Shown here: positions 37,041 to 46,188 of the stretch, one piece after another
Position numbering within the stretch: position 1 is the stretch's first letter
Layout of the letters: each line of letters starts with the position of its first letter
DNA from: Bradyrhizobium zhanjiangense
Lineage (GTDB): Bacteria > Pseudomonadota > Alphaproteobacteria > Rhizobiales > Xanthobacteraceae
Reading direction: 5' to 3'
Assembly (NCBI RefSeq): GCF_004114935.1
Contig: NZ_CP022221.1
Coordinates: 3,121,001 to 3,185,000 of the forward strand
Length of the DNA: 64,000 nucleotides
Notes under the pieces: generated by a model
The model's input: the letters and a program-made list of their open reading frames with translations, nothing else
Database searches by the model: none
What the model was told of the DNA's origin: nothing
Translations under genes and position numbers: made by a program

Positions 37041-37574
37041 CCGTATAAACTCCATTGGTTCCAAAGTTATATTAATTCGTCAGAAAAATAAATGGAGGCG
37101 ATATTATAATTAAATAAAACGATAGGCTCGTGGGTGCGGTGACTTCACATGACCTGGGGGGCGGCACTACTGAACCTGCTATCCACCCGGCTATCCTGCC
37201 CGCACCATTAACCAGTCGTCGCCCAACAACGGCAGTCCCCAAGTTTAAGACGAATTGCTGCCGCTGGCGCAGGGCGCATTCGGCGAGGTGGTTAACTGCC
37301 CACCCCTGAAACGCGGGAGATATGGCATCGCTCTTTTAGGGATATCGTTCGGAGCGTGATCGCCAAGACAGCCCCAATGCAGGCACCGGCCCCGGCTAGG
37401 CCGATCGAAGGGGGGCCGACCGAGATCGACCGTCGCCTAGATCCTGGTCTCCGAATATGGCGTCCGCCTGCCGCTGTGCCCGCAGCCGCGAATTGTGCCC
37501 ATTGATCTCGTCCCAGCGTTCTTTCAACGGAGGTCCTGCTCCCGTTGTCGGCGAAGCGCTCAAGCCCGTCGAAA
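37041..37574. other. Intergenic region with AT-rich island, then unassigned sequence
   Basis: The first part (37055-37130) is AT-rich, with GTTATATTAATTCG and GATATTATAATTAAATAAAACG, and probably carries the PAP2 promoter. From 37140 to 37574 no gene is supported; the last 60 bases may be the degraded upstream part of the IS66 fragment that follows. Confidence 0.35.
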
Positions 37575-37980
37575 AGGGCATCGGTGGCCGCAGCGCCGAA
37601 GAGCGCTGTTCGTTTCGGCAGCAGAAGAGCCGGCCGCTTGAGAAGGCTTGGAGGGCTGGCTCAGTGCAGAGCTCGCGTTGATCAGCCAAAAGAGCAAGCT
37701 GGCCGACGCCGGCCGGAACGGTCTGACGCGCCTCACCGAAGATGGCGGCATCGAGCTCGACAACAGCGCGGTCGAGCGCTTCATCCGTCTGATCACGCTT
37801 TGGAAAAATACGCCGTTCGCAGGCTCCGACGGCGGCGCCGAGCACTGGGCCATCATCGCCTCCGTGCTTGAAATCTGTAAGCTGAACGACGTCGATCCGC
37901 TTGCCTATCTGTCTGACACTCACCTGCATCGTCAACGGCCCGGTAGCGACATCGATGAGCTGCCTCGGTGGGGCCCATAG
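37575..37980 (+). pseudogene. Fragment of an IS66 family transposase (TnpC)
   Basis: Two frames together match the end of IS66 transposases. The first, near 37580-37650, reads RSAEERCSFRQQKSRPL (family RSAEERxxxRQQxSRPL). The second, 37648-37980, reads EGWLSAELALISQKSKLA, GGIELDNSAVERFIRLITL and FAGSDGGAEHWAIIASVLE. A frameshift near 37650 and a small deletion after SKLADAG break the gene, and about three quarters of the transposase is missing. No matching terminal repeats were found. It is an old insertion scar. Confidence 0.8.
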
Positions 37981-38514
37981 TCGCAACGCATCCAGCTATG
38001 GTTTGAAAACTCACAAAGCGCATTGAGACTGTGCGGTGTCGTTACGAAAGGTGCGAGCCGCGCACCGCGTGTGACGAAGGTGCAAATTGGCTTTGCGACA
38101 ATATTTATTGTCGCATTGAATAAACCAAGGTATGCAAATGAAAATATTAACCGACGAACGCAACGCGTCACCATAAGTGTCGGACCACAATGCGCAACGC
38201 CAACTATTCCACAGAAATCGTTCGCGTCGGGCGATAATATTCTTTGTTTTGAATCTCAACCGATTCACAATGCGTTCGTCTAGGCATTTCCACAATTTGA
38301 TTTGTATCCGCGTGAGTGTGGCAGGTGCGAGCCAAACATCACCCCGGCGTAGCCTAGTTGTGGTCCCAAAAAAGCCCGCGGCACCCATCCAATAGTCGCG
38401 TCGGCGATCATCACGTGGTGGTTTGTCCAATAATCAAAGTGAATGGCATGTTGCTCGGGGAAGGCCCTTCGGGGTTGAGCACATGCGGATGACATCAAAT
38501 CAGGAGAACAGGTA
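37981..38514 (+). promoter_or_regulatory. Long leader region of the type I-secreted protein gene
   Basis: 534 bases with no supported gene. Locally AT-rich words such as ACAATATTTATTGTCG (a short palindrome near 38098-38113) and GAAAATATTAACCG may mark regulatory sites. A 15-base string, GTCCCAAAAAAGCCC at 38363-38377, recurs exactly at 41721-41735. CAGGAGAA just before 38515 is the ribosome site of the next gene. Confidence 0.35.
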
Positions 38515-41289
38515 ATGGCAGTTAACGACGGTTCTGCGAACGCGCCAATTGGATCAGCGCAGCTTTCGAGCTTGCTGGACACCTATGGTGCGAACCGGCC
38601 GGCATGGAATGTCGCGGGGGTGGACTATCACGTCGGCGTACCCACTGGGCTGACGCTCAAGGATCCGGCAACGATCTCGATGGCAGGCGTGTCCGTTGAT
38701 GCGGCTAACAAGAGCATCACGGTGACGGGCAGCAACGTCACGCTCGACGGTTATGATTTCGGTGGCTGGGCTGTCGTAACCACGGCAGCGAACACCACCC
38801 TGATCAACTCGAACTTCAATGGTCTCAACCCGTCGGGTCCGCAGGACGCCGTTATTACAGGGACGTCGTCGTCATCCAATCTGCATATCGCCAACTCCAC
38901 CATCGACGGTCTGAGCGGCGGCGGGCATGCCGAATTCCTCGTCGAAATGGAAGGCCCTGGCCTCACGATCGAATATTCGTGGCTGAAGAATTCCAACTCC
39001 GACCTGATCGGCCGTCATGGTCAGGACGGTGGCGATATTACGATCCAATATAACCTGCTGCAGCAGGCCGGCATGGGCGGCTCAGGCACTCATGGCGACT
39101 ATCTCCAAGTCTATGGCCCAACCATCGATTCGACTCACATCCTTTACAATACGGCGATCCAGGATGGCGGTACGACCCAGGGCTTTATTGCCGACAATAC
39201 GAAGTCGGGCGAGTTTGCCGGCAATACCCTGATCGGCAGCGTCAGCTATTGGATGTCCGTCTCGGGTCCAGGGACCGACGCCGCCAATCTGAGCGGGGCA
39301 TTTTCGACGCACGACAACTATTTTGATGTGACGAAAGCCTTCGGCTTTACCTATCCGGCCGCCGGGCCGGACGACTCCTATTCCCAGACCTCCTTCGTGC
39401 ACAATGTGAACATGGTGACCGGCGAGGTCGAGCAGGATGCCAATGCGCCTGCTTACACTGGGCCCACCTACACGGCGCCAAGCTCGCCTGCTCCGAGTGC
39501 CCCTGCTCCGAGTGCCCCTGCTCCGAGCGCCCCGGCGGCGCCGGTTGTCGCCTCTTTTTCGACCGACAGCGGCGTCGCCGGTGACGGCGTGACGAACGAC
39601 AACACCATTGAGCTCAAAGGCACCGCAGCGGCGAACAGCACGGTGACCTTCTATGATGGTTCGACCAAGATTGGTACGACCACTGCAAGCTCAACGGGCA
39701 GCTGGGACTACATCACTAAGGTCCTGAGTGATGCAAAGCACACGCTGACCGCGACCGCGACCAACTCGTCGGGCCAGATCAGCGCGGCATCGGCTGCGGT
39801 GGCTGTCACGGTCGACACCAAGGCACCAGCTGCACCGACGATCGCGAAGGATACCGTGAACAGCAGCAATCAGGCTGTCGTGTCAGGCACCGCCGAAGCG
39901 AACAGCACGATCAAGGTGTATGACGGCACGACGCAGGTCGGTACTGCGACAACCAACTCGAGCGGCGCGTGGGGTCTCACGACCTCCGCTCTGTCGGCCG
40001 GCTCGCACGTGCTGACGGCGAAAGCCACGGACGCTGCGGGCAACGTGAGTGTCGCGTCAGCCGCCGTGGATCCGGTCATCGGTTCTGGAACGTCGGGCTC
40101 CACCGGCTCGGGCACGTCCGGTTCGGGTACTTCCGGCTCGGGCACGTCGGGCACTGGCACCACAGCGCCGGCCGCGCCGAAAATCGCCTCCTTCTCGACA
40201 GACAGCGGTGTCGCCGGTGATCACATCACCAACGACAAGACGCTGACCCTGGCGGGGACCGCGGCTGCCAACAGCACGGTCAAAGTGTTGGACGGCACGA
40301 CCCAGCTCGGTACCGCTACAGCGGACGCCAATGGGGCCTGGCACTACACGACTGTCGCGTTGCCCGATGGCAAGCATAGCCTCACTGCGGCGGACACGGT
40401 CTCTGGCGTCACCAGCAAGGCTTCGACTGTGCTGGATGTCACGCTGGATACCGCTGCCCCCGATGCTCCGGTTCTGCTCAGCGATGTGACCAGTCATCAT
40501 CGTGCGACGGTGACCGGAACGGCTGAGGCGGGCAGCACGATCAAGGTCTACGAGGGGACGACCCTGCTTGGCACGGGGGCGACAGGCGCCGATGGACATT
40601 TCAGCGTGACGACCTCTGGCCTCAAAACCGGATCTCACACGTTCGTCGCCTCGGCCACCGACGCAGCCGGCAACACCAGCGCGTTGTCGCAGCCGATCGA
40701 TCCGCCAATTGGCTCGCACGGCGGCAACGGCACCTCGACGGTGGAAGTCACCAACGTGCGTCCGCACTGGGATCACACCGCGACGATCAAGGGCACTGCC
40801 GATCCCAACAGCCAGATCAAGCTGTTTGACGGCACGACCTCGGTCGGTTCGGTCACGGCGGGCGACAACGGCAAGTGGAGCTTCCACACCTCCGATCTGT
40901 CGGGCAAGACCCACGCCTTTACCGCGGAGCAGGTCGATACGACCGGCCACGTGGTCGGGACCAGCTCGGGCGAGGCGATCATCGGCACGGGCCGCAGCAA
41001 TACGCTGACCGGCACCACGGGCAATGACATCATGGTCGGCAAACGGGGGGCGGATACCTTCGAGTTTGCGTCGAACTTCGGCCACGACGTCATCAAGGAC
41101 TTCGCTGCCCGCGGATCTGCCCACGACACGATCGAGTTCAGCAAGGGCGTGTTCGACAGCTTTGCGAGCGTTCTCTCCCACGCGGCCCAGTCGGGTCACG
41201 ACGTCGTCATCGCGACGGGGAGCGACACGCTCACGCTGAAGAACACGCAGCTCGACAAGCTGAACAGCCATGACTTCCATTTCGCGTAG
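38515..41289 (+). CDS. Type I-secreted modular protein: beta-helix domain, Ig-like repeats, RTX-like C-terminus
   Basis: A 924-residue protein without a signal peptide. Residues 1-310 are a right-handed beta-helix domain very similar to the Sec-exported protein at 23378-24502, sharing for example ITVTG, VTLDGYDFGGW and YSWLKNSNSDLIGRHG. A Pro/Ala/Ser linker (APSAPAPSAPAPSAP) is followed by five Ig-like repeats of about 90 residues in an A-B-linker-A-B-plus-one order, joined by a Gly/Ser/Thr linker (GTSGSGTSGSGTSG). The last 100 residues have one RTX-like nonapeptide (GTTGNDIMVG) and a serralysin-type ending TFEFASNFGHDVIKDF... HDFHFA. Together with the ABC and HlyD genes downstream this is a type I secretion substrate. 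It likely binds or modifies the cell's own polysaccharide. Confidence 0.83.
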   Translation: MAVNDGSANAPIGSAQLSSLLDTYGANRPAWNVAGVDYHVGVPTGLTLKDPATISMAGVSVDAANKSITVTGSNVTLDGYDFGGWAVVTTAANTTLINSNFNGLNPSGPQDAVITGTSSSSNLHIANSTIDGLSGGGHAEFLVEMEGPGLTIEYSWLKNSNSDLIGRHGQDGGDITIQYNLLQQAGMGGSGTHGDYLQVYGPTIDSTHILYNTAIQDGGTTQGFIADNTKSGEFAGNTLIGSVSYWMSVSGPGTDAANLSGAFSTHDNYFDVTKAFGFTYPAAGPDDSYSQTSFVHNVNMVTGEVEQDANAPAYTGPTYTAPSSPAPSAPAPSAPAPSAPAAPVVASFSTDSGVAGDGVTNDNTIELKGTAAANSTVTFYDGSTKIGTTTASSTGSWDYITKVLSDAKHTLTATATNSSGQISAASAAVAVTVDTKAPAAPTIAKDTVNSSNQAVVSGTAEANSTIKVYDGTTQVGTATTNSSGAWGLTTSALSAGSHVLTAKATDAAGNVSVASAAVDPVIGSGTSGSTGSGTSGSGTSGSGTSGTGTTAPAAPKIASFSTDSGVAGDHITNDKTLTLAGTAAANSTVKVLDGTTQLGTATADANGAWHYTTVALPDGKHSLTAADTVSGVTSKASTVLDVTLDTAAPDAPVLLSDVTSHHRATVTGTAEAGSTIKVYEGTTLLGTGATGADGHFSVTTSGLKTGSHTFVASATDAAGNTSALSQPIDPPIGSHGGNGTSTVEVTNVRPHWDHTATIKGTADPNSQIKLFDGTTSVGSVTAGDNGKWSFHTSDLSGKTHAFTAEQVDTTGHVVGTSSGEAIIGTGRSNTLTGTTGNDIMVGKRGADTFEFASNFGHDVIKDFAARGSAHDTIEFSKGVFDSFASVLSHAAQSGHDVVIATGSDTLTLKNTQLDKLNSHDFHFA

Positions 41290-41339
41290 TCACGCGTTCA
41301 GCGACACGGTGTAGCCACCAATCTGCGGTGCAGATCATG

Positions 41340-41370
41340 GAAGGCGGGGGATGGTCCCCCGCCTTCTTTT
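41340..41370 (+). terminator. Rho-independent terminator
   Basis: A perfect 12-bp stem (GAAGGCGGGGGA with TCCCCCGCCTTC), a TGG loop and a TTTT tail, 51 bases after the stop of the type I-secreted protein. It would separate that gene from the transporter genes, leaving them with their own promoter or read-through. Confidence 0.9.
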
Positions 41371-41770
41371 GTTCTGACTGCCTCTATTGTGATCTTCGCG
41401 TTGCGGCTTCGCGGCGTTCGCGGGATACAGCGCCGACTGTCTGGCTCGGCCCCCATCGCATTAAGACCGCGAGCACGTAGAAATAAATAGAATTAAATCT
41501 GACGTAAGAGTCGGCCTCGTACTCGGATGGGCTCGCCGAGCGTTTAAGCAAACGATTCCTGTGGGCTGAGGCCGTGCCGCAATACAAGCGTATTGAGACT
41601 CGCCGTCTGGCATGACATCAGAGAAATTCGCGGCGGTTTTAATGGAGGAAAATCGCGCAATTATTTCAGTGGCGTGAGTTGATGTGCTGGTTAAAAAAAC
41701 CTCAGCCCGGCCCCCATCTTGTCCCAAAAAAGCCCATGGCGACCGGCACCTGAGGCCAAGCTGATTAACC
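41371..41770. other. Intergenic region between substrate gene and transporter genes
   Basis: 400 bases without a supported gene. Around 41460-41700 the sequence is moderately AT-rich and may hold the promoter for the transporter genes. It includes the second exact copy of the 15-base string GTCCCAAAAAAGCCC (41721-41735). Confidence 0.3.
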
Positions 41771-41947
41771 ATGAGGTGGTGGATGCAGATCGCCACGACG
41801 TCGCACCCTGCGAACGACTTCGTAGTGGAGTACGTGTCGAAGAAGCTGGGAGAGCAGATTAAATGGCGGGATGGCCATCATGTCACGCTGGTACCGGCGG
41901 GCGACACACTCAAGTTGGCCAGGTTCGGTGCGCAAAAATCGATCTGA
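41771..41947 (+). CDS. Small hypothetical protein (58 residues)
   Basis: The frame from ATG 41771 to TGA 41947 reads as a compact, mixed-charge protein: after MRWWMQIATTSH come FVVEYVSKKLGEQIKW, HHVTLVPAGDTLKLARFG and a short tail. The amino-acid pattern looks like a small alpha/beta domain, but no ribosome site stands out and no family is recognised. It lies 109 bases before the ABC transporter gene. It could be a small secretion-linked or regulatory protein, or a chance frame. Confidence 0.35.
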   Translation: MRWWMQIATTSHPANDFVVEYVSKKLGEQIKWRDGHHVTLVPAGDTLKLARFGAQKSI

Positions 41948-42056
41948 CTTTTACTTCGCGTAACAGTAGCTCGACGACAGGGAAATCAAACTCAGGACTG
42001 CCTTTGTGATCTTCTTGGGGATCGTCACATAAGGCGCGTTTTCAAGGGCGGGAGTC

Positions 42057-43991
42057 ATGACAAACTTTGAACGGTGGGGGGTAATCCCCCTGCCAGCCAG
42101 CCGTTATCGGATCCAACTTTCGCATTTGACGAGACTTGGGGCCGTCGCACGACAGTGGGCGGAAGATGCCGAACTGCGGACGCAAGGGCCGATCGCCTGG
42201 GCGAAGCACCTCGTCGAAATCTTGCGGCGACGACTGTTCTCCAGTCTTCCGCGGCCGGGTAGCGACTATGATGAGTCGCAGTCGGAGCTGTCGGCTTTCC
42301 TGCGGTCCTGCCGCCGGATATTCTGGGCTCTCGCGGCCTTCAGCGGGATGAGCAATCTCCTCATGCTCACCGGCTCGTTTTTCATGCTGCAGGTCTACGA
42401 TCGGGTGCTGCCCGGGCGCAGCATACCGACGCTGGTCGCCTTGATGGTTCTGGCCACGGTGCTTTACCTGTTTCAGGGCGGGCTCGACCTCGTCAGGAGC
42501 AGGATCAGCGCCCGGGTCGGCCGGTATTTCGATGAAAGGCTCGGCGTTCGCATATTCGACGCGCTTGTTCGCCTGCCCTTGAAGACCAGAGCCGATGGCG
42601 ACGGCTTGCAGCCGGTGCGGGACCTTGATCAGGTCCGCAGCTTCCTGTCGAGCGGAGGGCCGACGGCGCTGTTCGATCTGCCCTGGATGCCGATCTATCT
42701 CGGCGTCTGCTTCCTCTTCCACTTCTGGATTGGCGTCACTGCGCTGGCCGGCGCGCTGGTGCTGGTCGGGATTACGATGCTCACGGAAACACGCACGCGA
42801 GGCCCGGCAAAGGCGACCTCGCGCCTCGCCGTTTCGCGTACCGCACTGGCGCTCGAGGGGCGGCGAAACGCCGAAGTTCTGCAGGCCATGGGCATGCGGC
42901 AACAGGCGGCTTTGCGTTGGCAGGATGTGAACGCGAAGTATCTCGCGGCCCATGAGCGGGCCAGCGATGTCGCGAACGGACTCGGTGGTGCGTCCAAGCT
43001 TTTTCGAGCGATCCTGCAATCGCTGGTTCTTGCCGTTGGCGCAGTCCTCGTCATCAATCAGGAATCGACGGCCGGCATCATCATTGCCGGATCGATCCTC
43101 ACCGCGCGGGCACTGGCGCCGGTCGAAATGGCCATTGCGAACTGGAAAGGATTCGTCGCCGCGCGGCAATCGGGGCAACGGCTCGATCATTTGCTGAAGC
43201 TTCTGCCTCACGAGGAGGAGCGGCTGGCGTTGCCTCCTCCTGCCGAGACTCTCACCGTCGAGCATCTCTATATCGGCGCGCCAAACTCGGAGAGGCCCAC
43301 CATCAGCGAAGTGTCATTCCAACTGCGGAGCGGACAGGCCGTTGGAATCATTGGACCGAGCGGATCCGGCAAATCAACGCTGGCACGTGCACTGGTGGGG
43401 GTATGGCCGAGCATGCGGGGCAGGATCCGGCTCGACAACGCCGCGCTCGATCACTGGTCTTCGGACGCCCTGGGCAAGCACATCGGTTATCTGCCCCAGG
43501 ATGTCGAATTGTTCGACGGCAGCATTGCAATGAACATCGCACGGTTCGACCCGCAGGCAACAGCCGCCGCTGTTCTGGAAGCCTCGCATGCCGCGGGCGC
43601 GCACGATCTCATCCTTTCGCTTCCGGACGGCTACAGCACGAAAATCGGCGAAGGGGGACTGGCGTTGTCCGCCGGGCAGCGGCAGCGCATCGGTCTCGCA
43701 CGTGCCTTCTACGGCAAACCCTTCCTGGTCGTGCTCGATGAGCCGTCTTCCAATCTCGATGCGGAGGGCGAGGAGGCCTTGACCGAGGCGATCCTGAACG
43801 TGCGCCGCCGGGGAGGGATTGTCGCCGTTGTCGCGCATCGCCCGAAGGCGCTGGAAGGTGTGGACCATGTCTTGTGCCTCGGGGAAGGCAGGGTTCAGTC
43901 CTTCGGCAAGAGAGAGGAGGTTCTCAGGAAAGTGTTGCGAAATCCGGTACCGCTCAAGGTCGTCGCGGAAGCTCAAGGAGGAGGTCGATGA
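42057..43991 (+). CDS. Type I secretion ABC transporter, permease/ATPase (PrtD-like)
   Basis: A 644-residue inner-membrane ABC protein. An N-terminal stretch of about 80 residues, longer than in most PrtD proteins, precedes five to six membrane helices (from FWALAAFSGMSNLLMLTGSFF to about residue 360). The nucleotide domain has Walker A GPSGSGKST at about 432-440, the Q-loop YLPQDVELFDG, signature LSAGQRQRIG near 537 and Walker B LVVLDEPSSNLD near 558. No C39-like peptidase domain is seen, which fits an RTX/serralysin-type exporter. Its stop overlaps the start of the HlyD gene (ATGA). The outer-membrane TolC partner is not in this window and is probably encoded elsewhere. Confidence 0.92.
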   Translation: MTNFERWGVIPLPASRYRIQLSHLTRLGAVARQWAEDAELRTQGPIAWAKHLVEILRRRLFSSLPRPGSDYDESQSELSAFLRSCRRIFWALAAFSGMSNLLMLTGSFFMLQVYDRVLPGRSIPTLVALMVLATVLYLFQGGLDLVRSRISARVGRYFDERLGVRIFDALVRLPLKTRADGDGLQPVRDLDQVRSFLSSGGPTALFDLPWMPIYLGVCFLFHFWIGVTALAGALVLVGITMLTETRTRGPAKATSRLAVSRTALALEGRRNAEVLQAMGMRQQAALRWQDVNAKYLAAHERASDVANGLGGASKLFRAILQSLVLAVGAVLVINQESTAGIIIAGSILTARALAPVEMAIANWKGFVAARQSGQRLDHLLKLLPHEEERLALPPPAETLTVEHLYIGAPNSERPTISEVSFQLRSGQAVGIIGPSGSGKSTLARALVGVWPSMRGRIRLDNAALDHWSSDALGKHIGYLPQDVELFDGSIAMNIARFDPQATAAAVLEASHAAGAHDLILSLPDGYSTKIGEGGLALSAGQRQRIGLARAFYGKPFLVVLDEPSSNLDAEGEEALTEAILNVRRRGGIVAVVAHRPKALEGVDHVLCLGEGRVQSFGKREEVLRKVLRNPVPLKVVAEAQGGGR

Positions 43992-45301
43992 GCGGTCAGG
44001 TAGCGCCGGCACTGCAATCCATCCAGCGTTACATGATCGTCGGAATGATCATGTTCGCTCTGGTAACCTTTGGGGTCGGCGGCTGGGCGACAACGACCCA
44101 ATTGTCGGGCGCGGTGATCGCCCAAGGCGTTGTCGTAGTGGATTCGAGCGTGAAGAAGGTCCAGCACGCCACTGGCGGGATCGTGGGAGAGTTGCGCGTG
44201 CGGGAGGGCGACCGGGTCAACGCAGGCGACGTCTTGATCCGCCTTGACGAGACTCAGACGCTCGCAAATGCGACGATTGTCACCAACAGCATCGATGAGC
44301 TGCTCGCGCGGCAGGCTCGTCTCGAGGCCGAGCGCGATGGCGCAGAGGAGCTCAAGTTTCCCAAGGTGCTGCTCGACCGGGCCAAGGAGAACAACTCCGA
44401 GGCGAGCCGGGCAGTTACCGCGGAGCGGAAGCTGTTTGAGCTGCGTCGACAGGCGAGGAGCGGCCAAAAGGCACAGCTGCAGGAGAAAAGCGCGCAGCTG
44501 GAAAACGAGATCAAGGGTTATACGGGGCAGACCGAGGCCAAGCAGAAGGAGGTCGATTTTATTCGCCAGGAGCTGGAAGGCGTGCGCAGCCTTTGGCAAA
44601 AAAATCTGGTGCCGATCACGCGGCTCAATTCCCTTGAGCGCGACGCTGCCCGCCTCGAAGGTGAGCGCAGTCAGTTGGCTGGCATGATCGCTCAGTCGAA
44701 GGGCAAGATATCCGAAATCGGACTCCAGATCATTCAGATCGACCAGGACCTGCGAACGGAGGTCGGTAAGGACCTGATCGAAACGCGCTCGAAACTGTCC
44801 GAGCTGGGCGAGCGCAAGACTGCGGCGGTCGATCAATTGAATCGGGTGGATATCAGGGCACCGCAATCCGGCCGCGTCCACGAGCTCAGCGTCCACACTG
44901 TTGGGGGCGTCATCTCTCCCGGCGAGCAAATCATGCTGATCGTACCTGACGCGGATTCGCTTGCAATCGAGGTCAAGATCGCACCGCGCGATATCGATCA
45001 GGTCTATGTGGGGCAGACCGCGACAATGCGCTTCGCAGCGTTCAACCAGAAGACCACGCCCGAAATCGACGGGGAGGTCAGCGTGGTCTCAGCGGACATT
45101 ACGCAGGATCAGCGTGCCGGCACGAGCTATTACACAGGGCGCGTCCTGCTGAAGCCCGAAGAGCTGGCGAAACTCGGGTCGGCCAAGCTGCTGCCCGGCA
45201 TGCCGGTGGAGGTCTTCATCAAGACGGCGGGTCGGACCGCGCTGTCCTATCTGCTCAAGCCGCTCCACGATCAGGCGGAGCGCGCATTCAAGGAGCGCTG
45301 A
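43988..45301 (+). CDS. Type I secretion membrane fusion protein (HlyD/PrtE-like)
   Basis: A 437-residue periplasmic adaptor. One N-terminal membrane segment (MIVGMIMFALVTFGVGGW) is followed by a barrel-sandwich half (GAVIAQGVVVVDSSVKKVQHATGGIVGELRVREGD...), a long alpha-helical coiled coil rich in Glu, Lys and Gln (about residues 95-290) and the closing half with VDIRAPQSGRVHELSVHTVGGV and LPGMPVEVFIKTAGRTALSYLLKPL, the latter being the HlyD family C-terminal signature. The ATG at 43988 overlaps the transporter's stop, so the two are translationally coupled. It connects the ABC protein to a TolC-type channel. Confidence 0.92.
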   Translation: MSGQVAPALQSIQRYMIVGMIMFALVTFGVGGWATTTQLSGAVIAQGVVVVDSSVKKVQHATGGIVGELRVREGDRVNAGDVLIRLDETQTLANATIVTNSIDELLARQARLEAERDGAEELKFPKVLLDRAKENNSEASRAVTAERKLFELRRQARSGQKAQLQEKSAQLENEIKGYTGQTEAKQKEVDFIRQELEGVRSLWQKNLVPITRLNSLERDAARLEGERSQLAGMIAQSKGKISEIGLQIIQIDQDLRTEVGKDLIETRSKLSELGERKTAAVDQLNRVDIRAPQSGRVHELSVHTVGGVISPGEQIMLIVPDADSLAIEVKIAPRDIDQVYVGQTATMRFAAFNQKTTPEIDGEVSVVSADITQDQRAGTSYYTGRVLLKPEELAKLGSAKLLPGMPVEVFIKTAGRTALSYLLKPLHDQAERAFKER

Positions 45302-45343
45302 ATCTTCGCGCAGGCTAGCGGCGCTCGGCGCCAGGCAATCGGG

Positions 45344-45369
45344 GCCGACGCCTATCGGCGGGCGTCGGC
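45344..45369 (+). terminator. Possible transcription-ending hairpin
   Basis: A 9-bp perfect stem (GCCGACGCC with GGCGTCGGC) and 8-base loop, 42 bases after the HlyD stop. No T-run follows, so it is at best a weak or Rho-assisted terminator. Confidence 0.35.
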
Positions 45370-45565
45370 GTTGGAGCCAGCCTCTGAACGCACGGCCGGT
45401 CGGTCGGATGCGTTGGCACCGGGCGTGCCCGGCCGACGAAAGCAGCTACGAGCCGAGGCGGAATCTGCAGTCTGGTTTGAAGACCCAGCCGCGGCGTTCT
45501 GGTGCTATCAGGTCGCCGCAAGAGATTTGGCGAGGTGAATATAGTGAGGTTGCCCCACCTTCTGA

Positions 45566-45757
45566 TCACCGCAGTAGATCGCGCGGCTCTCGGCGGACCG
45601 CCCGTGGCGGATGCCTGCTGCCCGCGGGCGAGCCTACCGATCGCTCGAACGACCGTCCGCTCAGTACGTCCATTCGCTTGGCATACAGGGTCATCGCCGC
45701 TACGCAGGCGAGTATTATAGCTTCAGCTCCCAGAATGACGATCAGCTCATCTGGCAT
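45566..45757 (-). CDS. Small membrane protein candidate (63 residues)
   Basis: The minus-strand frame from ATG 45757 encodes MPDELIVILGAEAIILACVAAMTLYAK, a single membrane helix, followed by a basic tail of about 30 residues. No family is recognised and the ribosome site (AGGGCAG about 10 bases upstream) is weak. It lies downstream of the exosortase group on the same strand, so it may be the last gene of that unit. The rest of 45302-45954 shows nothing else supportable. Confidence 0.3.
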   Translation of the reverse strand: MPDELIVILGAEAIILACVAAMTLYAKRMDVLSGRSFERSVGSPAGSRHPPRAVRREPRDLLR

Positions 45758-45954
45758 TCTGGATCTGCCCTAACCCGGGGAATACCTGCCTGAAGACTTG
45801 GGCAGGTACAGCCTGTTGGTCGAGAGTCCGTCCGACCCGGCTTGCAAACAGCGGGGGGGTGAATTCGACCGCCGCCGTCCTCCTGCTCGCAAGCCATAGG
45901 CAACGAGCAAGATTACTCGGCTATCGCGCTGTACAGAGGCCGATCAGGTCGCGG

Positions 45955-46188
45955 TTAGTCCGGTTTGCGTCGACGGCGCCTGATTATCCAGTAGGCCGCA
46001 GACGCAACCGCGGCGAAGGATAGTCCCGCGCCCGCGACGGGTCCAGGTGCGCCCTGTGCCGTCCCCTGACCGACGTAAGTGTAGCTCTGGTCAGGAGGAA
46101 AGAACAAAGTGGCCGTGAAATAGACGCCGGCCGGCACCGCTGCGGCCATCGTGAGGAAAATCGCAAGGACCCACCCGGGCAACGTCAT
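45955..46188 (-). CDS. Small membrane protein with exosortase-type C-terminal sorting tail
   Basis: A 77-residue protein. An N-terminal signal-like helix (LPGWVLAIFLTMAAAVPAGVYF) is followed by a short exposed stretch with FFPPDQSYTYVGQGTAQ, then the tail: APGPVAGAGL, a hydrophobic segment of about 14 residues, and the basic end RRRRRKPD. A Pro-Gly-Pro/Gly-Ala-Gly motif, one helix and an Arg cluster is the tripartite layout of PEP-CTERM-like sorting signals. An exosortase gene lies about 650 bases away on the same strand. The ATG at 46188 has GGGAGAAG upstream. It is therefore a candidate exosortase substrate; that it is cleaved is inference. Confidence 0.62.
   Translation of the reverse strand: MTLPGWVLAIFLTMAAAVPAGVYFTATLFFPPDQSYTYVGQGTAQGAPGPVAGAGLSFAAVASAAYWIIRRRRRKPD

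Noticed and set aside
39480..40160. Possible CRISPR-like or tandem DNA repeats
   Set aside because: The repeats are in-frame codons for Pro/Ala/Ser and Gly/Ser/Thr linkers of a protein, without regular spacers.
40057..41280. 407-codon minus-strand open frame
   Set aside because: It is antisense to the Ig-repeat and RTX-like part of the type I-secreted protein. High GC and repeats keep this frame open by chance.
42042..43265. 407-codon minus-strand open frame
   Set aside because: It mirrors the membrane domain of the ABC transporter. The translation is rich in Arg, Gln and Pro and has no family features.
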